Below, piece by piece: positions 41,351 through 51,118 of a stretch of DNA of 64,000 nt. The DNA comes from Chloroflexota bacterium (GTDB taxonomy: Bacteria > Chloroflexota > Dehalococcoidia > UBA2979). The notes under the pieces were generated by a model. It did not search any database. It was not told where the DNA came from and saw only the letters and a list, made by a program, of their open reading frames with translations. The translations under genes were made by a program, and so were the position numbers. How positions within the stretch are numbered: position 1 is the stretch's first letter; every line of letters starts with the position of its first letter. The stretch lies in NCBI GenBank assembly GCA_003670575.1, contig QWRD01000005.1, positions 1-64,000 of the forward strand, written 5' to 3'.

Positions 41351-42771
41351 TGGTGCGACTGCGATCCCGTGCGCCTCGCGATGAGAACGCGATCCCACAG
41401 CGCGTGCACCTGATTGGTGCAGGCGGCATGCACATGTCCGCCATCGGCGAGATCTTGCTGGCACGCGGGCACGTCATCACCGGCTCCGACCAGGTGGAGT
41501 CGGAGCACACTCGCCGGCTACAGGGGTTGGGCGCGACGATCTACCTCGGTCACGCTGCCGCCAACCTCGGGCGCGCGCAGCTCGTCGTGACTACCGTGGC
41601 GGCGCGTGAGGACAATGCGGAGCTGCGTGCCGCACGCGAACGCGGCGTCCCGGTGCTGATCCGCGCCGAGATGGTGCAGCGACTGATCGCCGATCGCGAT
41701 GTGCTGGCCGTCGCCGGCACACACGGCAAGACCACCACCACCACCCTGCTGGCGCTGATGGCCGTGCGCGGCGGGCTGGACCCGCTGGTGCTCTCCGGCG
41801 GTGACTCGCGTGACCTCGGCAGCAACGCGCGCGAGGGTGCGGGCCGATTCGCGATCGTGGAGGCAGACGAATACGCGGAAGCGTTCCTGCAGTACGAGCC
41901 GCAGACCGCGATGATCACGAACATCGAGGCAGACCACCTCGACTATTACGGCACGGAGGAGCGCCTAGTCGGTGCGTTCCGCGCGTTTGCCGAGCGCGTG
42001 CGCCCGGATGGCCTGCTGCTCGTCTGCGCCGATTCACCGCAGGCACAGGTGATCGCGCAGGAACGCGCACGCGCCGGCGCACGTGTCGAGCGGTACGGCG
42101 TGGACACGGACGCGGAATGGCGTGCGGTGCAACTGCGCGGGAACGACCGCGGCGGCCTTGATTGCGTCGTCACCCTCGAGGGTGCGGAACTCGGCAAGCT
42201 CTCGTTGCAACTGCCCGGACGGCACAACATCGCGAACGCGCTGGGCGCGCTGGCGGTGGCGATGCGTGCCGGCGTCGACTTCCGTCGCGCGACGCTCGCC
42301 GCCGCGGAATGCACAGGCGCGCGCCGTCGCTTCGAACACGTTGCGGATGTTGATGGCATCACGCTGATGGACGACTACGCGCACCACCCGACGGAGGTGC
42401 GTGCGACCCTGCTGGCTGCGCGCCAGCGCTTCCCCGGACGTCGGCTCGTGGTCTGCTTCCAACCGCACACGTACTCGCGTACGCGCTACCTGCTGGAGGG
42501 TTTCCGCACCTGCTTCGAGGCGGCCGACGCGCTGTACATGCTGGGCACGTACGCCGCGCGCGAGGAGTCGGACGCAGGGATGGACGCACGCGCGCTCGCG
42601 ACCGAGATCACGCGGCCGTCGGCACAGTACATGGATGCGGAAACGTTCGAGGTGGTCGCCGACCGCATCGCCGCGGATCTGCAGTCCGGCGACGTCTGCT
42701 TCACCATCGGCGCGGGTGACATCGATCGCCTCGGCCCCTTGCTGCGCACCCGACTGGAGGCGCGAGCATGA
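41347..42771 (+). CDS. murC: UDP-MurNAc-L-alanine ligase
   Basis: First amino-acid ligase of the precursor pathway. 474 residues. HLIGAGGMHMSAIGEIL, P-loop AGTHGKTTTTTLL, EADEYAEAFL, ADHLDYYG and DDYAHHPTEV all fit. Overlaps the murG stop (ATGATGG). Confidence 0.96.
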   Translation: MMVRLRSRAPRDENAIPQRVHLIGAGGMHMSAIGEILLARGHVITGSDQVESEHTRRLQGLGATIYLGHAAANLGRAQLVVTTVAAREDNAELRAARERGVPVLIRAEMVQRLIADRDVLAVAGTHGKTTTTTLLALMAVRGGLDPLVLSGGDSRDLGSNAREGAGRFAIVEADEYAEAFLQYEPQTAMITNIEADHLDYYGTEERLVGAFRAFAERVRPDGLLLVCADSPQAQVIAQERARAGARVERYGVDTDAEWRAVQLRGNDRGGLDCVVTLEGAELGKLSLQLPGRHNIANALGALAVAMRAGVDFRRATLAAAECTGARRRFEHVADVDGITLMDDYAHHPTEVRATLLAARQRFPGRRLVVCFQPHTYSRTRYLLEGFRTCFEAADALYMLGTYAAREESDAGMDARALATEITRPSAQYMDAETFEVVADRIAADLQSGDVCFTIGAGDIDRLGPLLRTRLEARA

Positions 42772-43868
42772 GCACGCGCACGCAGCAGTTGGGCGCCCGC
42801 ACGCAGCTGGCAGTGATCTGCGGCGGACGTTCCCCGGAGCACGCCGTCTCGGTGGTCTCCGCACGCTCGATCCTGCGCGAGGCGGACGCGGAGCGATTCG
42901 ACGTGGTGCCCTTCGGCATCACGCGTGGCGGACGCTGGCTGACGCCCGATGAGACGCGCACACGCCTTGATCGAGTGGAGCGCGGGGAGACCGACACGCT
43001 CGGTGACGACGAAGGCGCGGGCGTGCTCGGTGAGCCGCAGGTGCTCGCGGCGCTCGCGCAGATCGACGTCGCGTTCCCGATCGTGCACGGGCGGATGGGC
43101 GAGGACGGAACGCTGCAAGGCTTCCTGGAGACCGCGGAGATTCCGTACGTGGGCTCCGGGGTCGCCGCCAGCGCGATCGGCATGGACAAAGAGCAGATGC
43201 GCGCTGTCTTCGAGCGCGCGGGCATTCCACAACCCCGCTATCAGGTGCTCCGCGACGACGAAGCGCACGCTCCGTCCGCCGACGCACTGCGTGCGATCGA
43301 GACGAACCTCGGCTATCCGTGCTTCGTGAAGCCCGCGAACGGCGGCTCGTCGCTCGGTATCAGCAAGGCGCACACACGCGAAGAGCTGCTCGAGGCGGTC
43401 GCGCTGGCCGCCCGCTACGACCGCAAAGTGTTGGTGGAGGCCGCTATCCAAGGCGGCGACCTACACGAGGTGGAATGCGCGATCCTCGGCAACGCGGATG
43501 CGCAGGCGTCGCCGCTCGGCGAGATCCGCCCCCACGCCGAGTTCTACTCGTACGAGGCGAAATACGCCGACGACAGCACGGAGTTGACGGTGCCGGCGGC
43601 CCTCCCTGAGGCCACCTCGCGGCTGGTGCAGGAGTACGCGCTGCAGGCGTACCGCGCCGTGGATTGCGCGGGTTTGGCGCGCGTCGACTTCTTCGTGCAG
43701 CCACCGGGCGATGTCCACATCATCGAGGTGAACACGCTCCCGGGCTTCACGCCGATCTCGATGTATCCACGCCTCTGGCAGCACGCGGGTATCTCCTACC
43801 CGGCGCTGATCACGCGCCTCGCGGAACTGGCGATCGAGCGGCACACGGAGGCAAAGCGCTATGCCTGA
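42768..43868 (+). CDS. ddl: D-alanine-D-alanine ligase
   Basis: ATP-grasp enzyme supplying D-Ala-D-Ala to MurF. 366 residues. CGGRSPEHAVSVVSA, GRMGEDGTLQGFLE, KPANGGSSLGISK and VNTLPGFTPISMYP are the family blocks. FYSYEAKY in the omega loop carries the Tyr expected for D-Ala rather than D-lactate. murB, often just upstream, is absent. Confidence 0.95.
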   Translation: MSTRTQQLGARTQLAVICGGRSPEHAVSVVSARSILREADAERFDVVPFGITRGGRWLTPDETRTRLDRVERGETDTLGDDEGAGVLGEPQVLAALAQIDVAFPIVHGRMGEDGTLQGFLETAEIPYVGSGVAASAIGMDKEQMRAVFERAGIPQPRYQVLRDDEAHAPSADALRAIETNLGYPCFVKPANGGSSLGISKAHTREELLEAVALAARYDRKVLVEAAIQGGDLHEVECAILGNADAQASPLGEIRPHAEFYSYEAKYADDSTELTVPAALPEATSRLVQEYALQAYRAVDCAGLARVDFFVQPPGDVHIIEVNTLPGFTPISMYPRLWQHAGISYPALITRLAELAIERHTEAKRYA

Positions 43869-44670
43869 CCTCCAGATCCCGATTACCCCGAAGCGCGAGC
43901 GAACAATCCGCTACGCCGGTGGCGACTACGCTCAGCCGCGGCGTGAACGGCTCCAATGGCAGTTGCAGGCGGTCGCACGCTGGGCCGTGGGCGTCGCGGC
44001 AGCAGCCGCGCTGCTGGTGGGCGGGACGTGGCTGTACCGCGGCGACCTGTTGCGAGTGAAGCAGATCCAGGTCGTGGGCGCGCAGATCATCGATCCAAAC
44101 GCTGCGGCCGCGCGCGCCGCGATTGCCAGCGAATCACTACTCACCCTCGACACCGAGGGTGCGGCGAAGCGCGTGGCGGAGCTCCCGGGAGTCGCGAGCG
44201 CACGCGTGCGTCGCGTCTGGCCCCATTCAGCGGTGATCGAGATCACAGAGCGTCAGGGCTGGGGCTACTGGCAGGTACTCGGCATCCGCTCAGTCATCGA
44301 TGCGCAGGGTCGAGTTGTCGATCCGGCGCGCCCACCGGCCGCAGATGCACCGACGATCTACGAGGCGGGTGTGTCCGCGCCGCTGGAGACGGGCGCCAAC
44401 GTGGACCGAGACACCGTCGGGTTGGTCGATAGGCTGATGCACGACGGGACGTTCGCGCAGTTGAGGCTCCCGCCCGCGCGGTTCGACTTCGAGCGCCGTC
44501 GCGGTCTGGTGATACGCACCGAAGGCGGCCCGTCCGCCGTGTTCGGAGATTCGCACGACTACGAGTTCAAGGTCGCGGCATGGGTAGCACTCATGGGACG
44601 CGTCCGCAGCGGGCAACTGACGGCATCCGAGATCGACCTCCGATTCGGCAAGGAACTGGTGGTACGGTAA
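43861..44670 (+). CDS. ftsQ: Division protein FtsQ
   Basis: 269-residue bitopic protein. A cytoplasmic tail with KRERTIRY is followed by a helix (about residues 43-58), a POTRA domain (VKQIQVVGAQII...LPGVASARVRRVWP) and the beta domain ending in IDLRFGKELVVR. It overlaps ddl by 8 bases. Confidence 0.9.
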   Translation: MPDLQIPITPKRERTIRYAGGDYAQPRRERLQWQLQAVARWAVGVAAAAALLVGGTWLYRGDLLRVKQIQVVGAQIIDPNAAAARAAIASESLLTLDTEGAAKRVAELPGVASARVRRVWPHSAVIEITERQGWGYWQVLGIRSVIDAQGRVVDPARPPAADAPTIYEAGVSAPLETGANVDRDTVGLVDRLMHDGTFAQLRLPPARFDFERRRGLVIRTEGGPSAVFGDSHDYEFKVAAWVALMGRVRSGQLTASEIDLRFGKELVVR

Positions 44671-45905
44671 TGGCGAACCCCACATTCGCGGCGATCGACA
44701 TTGGCACGACCAAGGTGTGCACCGTGGTCGCGGAGATCATTGCAGGCGAGATTCGCATCCTCGGCACTGGTGTCGGGCCTTCCGCTGGCCTGAACAAGGG
44801 CATGGTCGACAACATCCACGCCGCCATCGAGGCGATCGCGTCATCCGTGGATAAGGCGGAGCGTGCCTCCGGAACGCGCATCCTCTCCGCGCATGTCGGC
44901 ATCGCCGGCCCACACGTCTCATCGATGAACTCACGCGGGATCGTGGCGATCGCCGACCCCCGGCACCCGATCACCGACGGCGACGTGCAACGCGCGCTGG
45001 AAAGCGCCCGCATCGTCAACATCCCGAACAACCGCGAGGTGATCCACGTAGTCCCCCGTTACTACGTGGTGGACGGACAGGATCACGTCGTGGACCCGCT
45101 CGGGATGTTCGGGTCACGGCTGGATGTGGAGACGCACGTCGTAACGGCCGGCTCCTCCGCGATGCACAACCTGATGCAATGCGTAGAGGGCGCGGGCGTC
45201 CGCGTGGACTCGCTCATCCTGGAGCCGCTGGCATCTGCGGAAGCCGTTGTGGATCAGGAAGAGCTGAACCAGGGCGTGGTGCTCTGCGACATTGGCGGCG
45301 GGACTACCGACCTCGCGGTGTTCGTGCAGGGGGCGGTGATCCACACCGCCGTACTGCCCGTGGGCGGGCAAAACATGACAAAGGACCTCGTCGTTGCGCT
45401 GCGAGTGCCGCAGCCCGCCGCCGAGATTACGAAGCGCAAGTTCGGCCACGCCATCCCCTCGATGGTGGAGGACGACGAAGTGCTGGTGGACGCATTCGGC
45501 TCCGAGGGGACCAAGTCCGTCCGCCGCCGTCTCATCGCCGAGGTGCTGCAGGCCCGCACCGAGGAGTTGTTCGAGACCGTGCTCTCCGAGATTCGCCGCG
45601 CCACCCAGCACGACACGCTCTCGGCGGGGCTGGTGCTCACCGGCGGTGCCTCCAGCCTCCCTGGTATCGAGTTGCTCGCGGAGGACGTCATCGGCCTCCC
45701 GGCACGTATCGGCCGACCGCATCACCTGGCGGGACTGTCAGACCAGCTCAGCGACCCGGCCTACTCGACATCGGTCGGGCTGCTGCGCATGGCGATGAAG
45801 AGTCACGACGTGATGTTCCGGACTGCTCCCCTGCTGCCGAGCGCATCGCTCGGCGGGCTATTGCGAAAGGTGGCACATCTCATGCGCCTGGTACTGCCGC
45901 AATGA
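44670..45905 (+). CDS. ftsA: Cell division protein FtsA
   Basis: Actin-like protein that tethers FtsZ to the membrane. 411 residues. ATP-binding motifs: [36 protein letters not shown]. The last ~18 residues ([18 protein letters not shown]) form an amphipathic helix, the expected membrane anchor. Overlaps the ftsQ stop by one base (TAATG). Confidence 0.95.
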   Translation: MANPTFAAIDIGTTKVCTVVAEIIAGEIRILGTGVGPSAGLNKGMVDNIHAAIEAIASSVDKAERASGTRILSAHVGIAGPHVSSMNSRGIVAIADPRHPITDGDVQRALESARIVNIPNNREVIHVVPRYYVVDGQDHVVDPLGMFGSRLDVETHVVTAGSSAMHNLMQCVEGAGVRVDSLILEPLASAEAVVDQEELNQGVVLCDIGGGTTDLAVFVQGAVIHTAVLPVGGQNMTKDLVVALRVPQPAAEITKRKFGHAIPSMVEDDEVLVDAFGSEGTKSVRRRLIAEVLQARTEELFETVLSEIRRATQHDTLSAGLVLTGGASSLPGIELLAEDVIGLPARIGRPHHLAGLSDQLSDPAYSTSVGLLRMAMKSHDVMFRTAPLLPSASLGGLLRKVAHLMRLVLPQ

Positions 45906-47413
45906 CCGGCCACACGGACAACGACGAGGTGACACCCGGGAGAGCGGAAACGCTGTTCGACTACCTGTCCGCCGCGCGTGCGCGGCTGGACGCGATCGGC
46001 GAGGAGGAGCCGCCCACCCTCGACGCTGTCGAGGCCACGCCGGAGCCGAAACCGTTAGCATTGTCCGACCGGAGGGTCGATCCACCGATCGCGGGCTGTG
46101 CCTCCGAATACGACCTCATCGACCATCGGCCAATCGCGGAACCTGCGCAGCGCGTCATCCCCCAACGCGCTGCGACGCCCGCGCCGCCCCAGCGGACGCG
46201 GCCGAAACTTCGGAACCAGGAGTCACGCGCTGCTGCGGCGCGCGGCTCCTCCCCTACCCCCCAGGCAGCGAGCGCAGCGCACGCCGAGACCACCGTCCCG
46301 GCAGACACGGAGGCCCCCGACATGACGAACCAATACGACACCTTGCCGCCGATCAAGGTCGTGGGCGTGGGCGGCGGCGGGTCCAACGCCGTCAACCGCA
46401 TGATCTCGGCGAAGCTGCCCGGCGTGCAGTACGTGGCGCTGAACACTGACATGCAGGCGCTGCAGTACTGCCAGGCGGAAATCAAGGTCCGCATCGGCGA
46501 CCGGCTCACCAAGGGCCTGGGCGCCGGTGCCGACCCGCTCCGCGGTGCTCGTGCCGCGGAGGAGTCTCGCGAGGCGATCGCAGAGGCACTGCAGGGCGCT
46601 GAGATGGTGTTCGTGACTGCCTGCCTCGGCGGCGGCACCGGCACCGGCGCCGCGCCAATCGTGGCGGAGGTCGCGCGCGAACTCGGCGCGCTGACCATCG
46701 GCGTGGTCACCAAGCCGTTCGCCTTTGAGGGTGCGAAGCGCCGTCAGCAGGCAGAGGAAGGCATCCGCGACCTCCAGGCGAAGGTCGACACCCTGATCGT
46801 CATCCCGAACGACCGGCTGCTCCAGATCTGCGACGACAAGGTCACGATGGCCGACGCCTTCCGCGCCGCGGACGACGTACTGCGACAGGGCATCCAGGGC
46901 ATCAGCGAGCTGATCACCGTGCCGGGCCTGGTCAACCTCGACTTCGCCGATGTGCGCAAGATTATGTCGGAGGCCGGCCCCGCCCTGATGGCGATCGGCA
47001 CTGGCCGCGGCGAGCACCGTGCCGTCGAGGCTGCTCGTGCGGCGATCTCCAGCCCGCTGCTGGATGTGGACATCACCGGCGCAACGAAGGTGCTGTTCAA
47101 CATCACCGGCCCGGCGAACCTTGGCCTGCACGAGTTGAACGCGGCTGCCCGCGTGATCGCCGAGGTGGTCGACCCGGAGGCCGAGATCATCTTCGGCACC
47201 GCCGTGGACGACTCGCTCACCGACGAGGTGCGCATCACGGTCATCGGCACCGGGTTCACCGGCCGACAGGTGACCATGCGCAACGTGCTGGACGGCATAT
47301 CCATGGAGCCACGGCCGATCAAGATGGCGGACCTCCAGGGCGATTCCGGCATCGACTCGCTGTCGGAGGCGGAGTTGCCGACGTTCCTGCGCCGCACCTT
47401 CCCCTCGCGCTAG
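45902..47413 (+). CDS. ftsZ: Cell division GTPase FtsZ with N-terminal extension
   Basis: Tubulin-like protein that forms the division ring. The core begins at residue ~141 ([25 protein letters not shown]) with [10 protein letters not shown] and the T7 loop [11 protein letters not shown]. The frame is open from the ATG at 45902, which overlaps the ftsA stop (ATGA), so the 140-residue extension is probably translated. It has a helix-forming start ([21 protein letters not shown]) followed by a Pro/Ala/Arg-rich disordered part. The C-terminus is very short: the tail peptide ELPTFLRR follows the core after only ~20-30 residues. An internal ATG at 46322 would give a normal FtsZ but lacks a strong ribosome site. 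Confidence 0.93.
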   Translation: MTGHTDNDEVTPGRAETLFDYLSAARARLDAIGEEEPPTLDAVEATPEPKPLALSDRRVDPPIAGCASEYDLIDHRPIAEPAQRVIPQRAATPAPPQRTRPKLRNQESRAAAARGSSPTPQAASAAHAETTVPADTEAPDMTNQYDTLPPIKVVGVGGGGSNAVNRMISAKLPGVQYVALNTDMQALQYCQAEIKVRIGDRLTKGLGAGADPLRGARAAEESREAIAEALQGAEMVFVTACLGGGTGTGAAPIVAEVARELGALTIGVVTKPFAFEGAKRRQQAEEGIRDLQAKVDTLIVIPNDRLLQICDDKVTMADAFRAADDVLRQGIQGISELITVPGLVNLDFADVRKIMSEAGPALMAIGTGRGEHRAVEAARAAISSPLLDVDITGATKVLFNITGPANLGLHELNAAARVIAEVVDPEAEIIFGTAVDDSLTDEVRITVIGTGFTGRQVTMRNVLDGISMEPRPIKMADLQGDSGIDSLSEAELPTFLRRTFPSR

Positions 47414-47435
47414 TCGGATCCGCCTCGCGCGTCCG

Positions 47436-47473
47436 AAGCGGCCCGCACGTGACCTATCACGTGCGGGCCGCTT
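47436..47473 (+). terminator. Terminator of the dcw cluster
   Basis: A 17-bp perfect stem (AAGCGGCCCGCACGTGA and its complement) with a 4-base loop, 23 bases after the ftsZ stop. Confidence 0.85.
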
Positions 47474-47665
47474 GCTATCCGGCGCTCAGACGCGGCACCG
47501 GGCGGTCATCCACCGGCAGCCACGGGGCGTGGACAACTTCCCCCGACTCTGTGCACTGCTCTGTGGAAGGATGACCTTGTGGGGCGCGCCCCGCGATGCT
47601 TCACTGCGATTCGCCGCGCAGCGCGGAACCACCGGACTCCCCCTCCGAAAGCATCGAACCAACCA

Positions 47666-48238
47666 ATGAAATGCCCGTATTGCGGTCAAATGGCTTCTCG
47701 TGTGGTGGACTCGCGTACCGCGGAGTCCGGCGTACGCCGACGTCGAGAGTGCCAGGAGTGTGGCGAGCGGTTCACCACGTATGAGCAGTACCAGGCAACC
47801 GTGGTGATGGTGGTGAAGAAGGACGAACGCCGCGAGGAGTTCCACCGTGAGAAGCTCCTCCACGGCCTCCGCGTCGCCACCTCCAAGCGCCCGCTGCCCG
47901 CGAACGCCGTGGAGGCGATCGTCGATGACATCGAGCGGCGGCTGATGGCGTCCGGCCGCGCGGAGATCCCCAGCCGGGTAATCGGCGAGATGGTGATCAC
48001 ACAGCTGAAGCGGCTGGACCCGATCGCGTACATCCGCTTCGCATCGGTCTACCGTCAGTTCGTCTCGGTGGAGGACATGCTGAGCGAGCTCGACCAGTTG
48101 ACGTTCAACCCACTGCCGCCGGCGGAGCAGCCTCGGCTGTTCGAGGATGAGCTGGCCCGGCTGCTGAACGGCGATGACGAGCTGCCGCGCACGCCCACCC
48201 CGATCGAGGCGGCCCCTTCCGCCCTCGCACGCCGGTAG
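47666..48238 (+). CDS. nrdR: Transcriptional repressor NrdR
   Basis: Represses ribonucleotide reductase genes when dATP/ATP is bound. The 190-residue protein has an N-terminal zinc ribbon (MKCPYCGQ...RRRECQECGERFTT) and an ATP-cone domain. It has an extra ~35-residue tail. The ATG at 47666 gives the normal MKCPYCG start although no ribosome site is visible. It lies 0.6 kb upstream of nrdJ, its likely target. Confidence 0.95.
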   Translation: MKCPYCGQMASRVVDSRTAESGVRRRRECQECGERFTTYEQYQATVVMVVKKDERREEFHREKLLHGLRVATSKRPLPANAVEAIVDDIERRLMASGRAEIPSRVIGEMVITQLKRLDPIAYIRFASVYRQFVSVEDMLSELDQLTFNPLPPAEQPRLFEDELARLLNGDDELPRTPTPIEAAPSALARR

Positions 48239-48247
48239 GACGGTTTC

Positions 48248-48694
48248 GTGGCGCACCCCTACGACGCCGAGAACGAGCACAGCGCGGCGGAGTTGCGCGC
48301 GCTCGTTTCCCGGCTGTCCGAGGCGCAATTGCGCGCTGAAGTCGGCGGCGGGTGGACCGTCGGGACGGTGCTCGCGCACCTCGCGTACTGGGATCGACGG
48401 GTGGCAGGCGTCTGCGCACTCTGGCAGCGCGGACTTCGCACTTACCCATCGCCGCCTGACGATGCCATCGACGTCGCCGCCAACGATGCACTCGAGCCGC
48501 TGCTCCGCCTGGTTCCACCCGGCGACGCGGCGCGCTCATCGGTGGAAGCGGCAGAAGCCGCGAATGCAGCGCTCGCGGGCCTCAGTCCAGAGCACGCGCA
48601 ATGGGCGATGGCAATCGACAGCCCGATAGTTGCCAACCGATCTGGCCACCGAGGCGAGCACATCGCGCAGATCGAGGCAGCGCTGCGCGGCTGA
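48248..48694 (+). CDS. DinB-like / maleylpyruvate isomerase N-terminal domain protein
   Basis: 148-residue four-helix bundle candidate: GWTVGTVLAHLAYWDRRVAG carries the first metal-ligand His and HRGEHIAQIEAAL the last. Function is unknown; related proteins are thiol-dependent transferases or stress proteins. GTG at 48248 follows nrdR by 9 bases, with AGGA inside the nrdR stop region. Confidence 0.65.
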   Translation: MAHPYDAENEHSAAELRALVSRLSEAQLRAEVGGGWTVGTVLAHLAYWDRRVAGVCALWQRGLRTYPSPPDDAIDVAANDALEPLLRLVPPGDAARSSVEAAEAANAALAGLSPEHAQWAMAIDSPIVANRSGHRGEHIAQIEAALRG

Positions 48695-48775
48695 CCGCGA
48701 CGCACCGATCCACCCGGGCGGGCACCGTGTGTTCTAAGATCGATCCGGATCGACTCGGCGGGTTGCGCGCGTAAA

Positions 48776-48787
48776 GAACGTATGTTC
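48776..48787 (+). promoter_or_regulatory. Possible LexA (SOS) box upstream of nrdJ
   Basis: GAACGTATGTTC fits the Gram-positive-type LexA box GAAC-N4-GTTC, 40 bases before the nrdJ start. A perfect 14-bp palindrome TCGATCCGGATCGA lies at 48740-48753. About 0.6 such GAAC-N4-GTTC sites are expected by chance in this window, so the position is the main support. Confidence 0.45.
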
Positions 48788-48827
48788 CAATAGCGCCATC
48801 CCCGCCTGCGGAGGCATCGATAGACCG

Positions 48828-50984
48828 ATGGTCGCGACCCCACCCCTCACCGCTCACCCCGTCTCACTCAGCGAGAACGCTCGCACCGTGCTGGAGCGCC
48901 GCTACCTGCTGCGTGACGCCTCGGGCACCGTCGTCGAGACGCCGGAGCAGCTGTTCGCCCGCGTCGCCGAAGCGATCGCCGCCACCGAAGCGACCGAGGC
49001 ACTCCGTGCCGCGTGGGCTCAACGCTTCTATGACGCGATCGCGAGCCTGCGCTTCCTGCCGAACTCGCCCACCTTGATGAACGCCGGCACCGGGCGCGGC
49101 ACCCTCGCCGCCTGTTTCGTGCTCCCGGTCGATGACTCGATGGAGTCCATTATGTCCACCGCCCAGGCTGCGGCGATGGTGCAGAAGTACGGTGGCGGCA
49201 CCGGCTTCTCCCTCTCGCGACTGCGCGGTGTCGGCGAGCCGATTGCGACCACGCACGGCTCCGCCTGCGGCCCGGTCTCCGTGCTGCACCACTACGACGA
49301 TGTCTCTCGCCTGGTGACGCAGGGCGGCAAGCGTGATGGCGCCAACATGGCAGTGCTGCGCGTCGACCATCCGGACGTGCGCGCGTTCATCCACGCCAAG
49401 GACGACGGCGTCACGGCGCAGCGCTTCAACATCTCGATCGGCGTGACGGACGAGTTCATGGCCGCCGCCGCCGAGCAGCGCGCGATCACACTCGTCGACC
49501 CGCACACCGGGGAGTCGCGGGGCACCGAGGACGCCAGCGCGCTGCTGGATGAGATCGCGCGGTCGGCGTGGCTCACGGGCGACCCCGGTCTGATCTTCCT
49601 CGACACGGTCAACCGCACCAACCCGACTCCCACACTCGGCACGATCGAGGCGACCAACCCCTGCGGCGAGGTGCCACTGCTCCCGTGGGAGGCGTGCACC
49701 CTCGGCTCGATCCACGTCGCGCGGTTCTGGGACGCGCAGCGTGGCGACCTCGACTGGGACGGACTGCGCGCCACAGTGGCGCTGGCGGTCCGCTTCCTGG
49801 ACAACGTGGTGGAGGCGAACACCTTCCCGCTGGAGGAGATCGCGCAGGCAGTGCGCGCCAACCGCAAGATCGGCGTGGGCATCATGGGGTTCGCAGACCT
49901 GCTGATCGCCGCCGGCGTCGCGTACAACTCCGAGGCCGCCCTGGCGCTGGCCTCCAGGCTGAGTCGCACCATCGGCGAGGCCGCCGACGCCACCTCGGCC
50001 GCTTTAGGCGAAGAGAAGGGCGCCTTCCCGAACTGGGGCGAGTCGATCTATGCGAACGGCCCGCGGTATCGCAACGCCACACGCACCTGCATCGCCCCGA
50101 CCGGGACGATCGCGATCATCGCCGGCGCCTCCTCCGGCATCGAGCCACTGTTCTCGCTCGCCCACATGCGGCGGATGGGCGATGGAACGCTGCTCGCGGA
50201 GGTCTCCGCTGCGTTCGCCGAGGCAGCGCGCGACGGCGGCTTCGGCAGCGCCGAGCTCAACTCGGCACTCGCGTCCGGCGGGCGGCTCGGCGAGCGCGCG
50301 GAGGTCCCGGAGGCGGCGAAGCGTCGCTTCGTCACCGCGCACGAGGTGAGCGGAGAGTGGCACGTTCGCATGCAGGCGGCGTTCCAGGCGCACACCGACC
50401 TCGCGGTCTCGAAGACCGTCAACCTCCCGCACGAGGCGACGCCGGAGCAGATCCGGGAGGTGTACGTGCGCGCCCATGCACTCGGCTGCAAAGGCGTCAC
50501 CGTCTATCGCGACGGCTCGCGAGCGCTACAGGTGCTCGCGCACCCCTCGATGCCCGGCGCTGTCGCAGCGGCCACGCCGTACCGCCGCCACCTGCCGGAC
50601 GAGCGGCCGGCGGTGACACACAAGTTCCGCGTCGGCGAGCAGGAGGGCTCGACAGTGTCCGGGCTCGCGGACGCAGTAGCGCTGCTCACCTCGATGGCGC
50701 TGCAGTACGGCGTCAGCATCGAGACGCTCGCGGACAAGTTAGAGCACACCCGCTTCGAGCCGTACGGCCCGACCGGCAACGCCGAGATCCCGCTGGCCAC
50801 CAGCGTGCTGGACTACATCTTCCGCTGGCTGCGTCTCCACTTCGGCACTGCAGACACACGTACGTCATCGGATGCGAACGACGCCGTGCAGTCCGGCATC
50901 GCGTGCCCGGACTGCGGCCTACAACTCGCGTACCGGGAGCGTTGCCTGGTCTGCGAGGCGTGCGGCTACTCACGCTGCGGATAG
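48828..50984 (+). CDS. nrdJ: Adenosylcobalamin-dependent (class II) ribonucleotide reductase
   Basis: Makes deoxynucleotides with B12 as radical source. 718 residues. FLPNSPTLMNAG, the NPCGE active-site motif near residue 278, and the APTGTIAIIAGASSGIEP phosphate site are present. No ATP cone at the N-terminus. The C-terminus has a Cys-rich end (CPDC, CLVCEACGYSRCG) for reduction or zinc binding. No cobalamin riboswitch was seen upstream. GGAGG lies 13 bases before the ATG, which is far. Confidence 0.95.
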   Translation: MVATPPLTAHPVSLSENARTVLERRYLLRDASGTVVETPEQLFARVAEAIAATEATEALRAAWAQRFYDAIASLRFLPNSPTLMNAGTGRGTLAACFVLPVDDSMESIMSTAQAAAMVQKYGGGTGFSLSRLRGVGEPIATTHGSACGPVSVLHHYDDVSRLVTQGGKRDGANMAVLRVDHPDVRAFIHAKDDGVTAQRFNISIGVTDEFMAAAAEQRAITLVDPHTGESRGTEDASALLDEIARSAWLTGDPGLIFLDTVNRTNPTPTLGTIEATNPCGEVPLLPWEACTLGSIHVARFWDAQRGDLDWDGLRATVALAVRFLDNVVEANTFPLEEIAQAVRANRKIGVGIMGFADLLIAAGVAYNSEAALALASRLSRTIGEAADATSAALGEEKGAFPNWGESIYANGPRYRNATRTCIAPTGTIAIIAGASSGIEPLFSLAHMRRMGDGTLLAEVSAAFAEAARDGGFGSAELNSALASGGRLGERAEVPEAAKRRFVTAHEVSGEWHVRMQAAFQAHTDLAVSKTVNLPHEATPEQIREVYVRAHALGCKGVTVYRDGSRALQVLAHPSMPGAVAAATPYRRHLPDERPAVTHKFRVGEQEGSTVSGLADAVALLTSMALQYGVSIETLADKLEHTRFEPYGPTGNAEIPLATSVLDYIFRWLRLHFGTADTRTSSDANDAVQSGIACPDCGLQLAYRERCLVCEACGYSRCG

Positions 50985-51005
50985 CGGCGCGCCTCAGCGG
51001 CGGGT

Positions 51006-51086
51006 GGCCCTCAACCCTGCCCCTCTCCCACTCCGCGGGCCAGGGGTTCCGAGCGGTGCAGGGAGAAGGGGCCGGCGGTGAGGGCC
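51006..51086. repeat. Palindromic intergenic repeat, copy 2
   Basis: GGCCCTCAACCCTGCCCCTC (51005 onward) is complementary, imperfectly, to GGGAGAAGGGGCCGGCGGTG and AGGGCC (51061-51086). It resembles copy 1 at 20648 and also sits directly after a stop codon (nrdJ). Confidence 0.6.
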
Positions 51087-51106
51087 CCCTGCTCCCTGCA
51101 ATCCCA

Positions 51107-51112
51107 TAGAAT
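51107..51112 (+). promoter_or_regulatory. -10 element, leaderless start at 51119
   Basis: TAGAAT lies 6 bases before the ATG. No -35 resemblance 17 bases upstream and no ribosome site. Confidence 0.45.
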
Positions 51113-51118
51113 TGAGTC

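Noticed and set aside
48740-48753. 14-bp palindrome as a proven operator
   Set aside because: About four perfect 14-mers are expected by chance in 64 kb; kept only as a note with the SOS box.
48700-48827. Cobalamin riboswitch or NrdR box before nrdJ
   Set aside because: The gap is too short for a riboswitch, no GCCACTG-type box is present, and no AT-rich NrdR box pair is seen.
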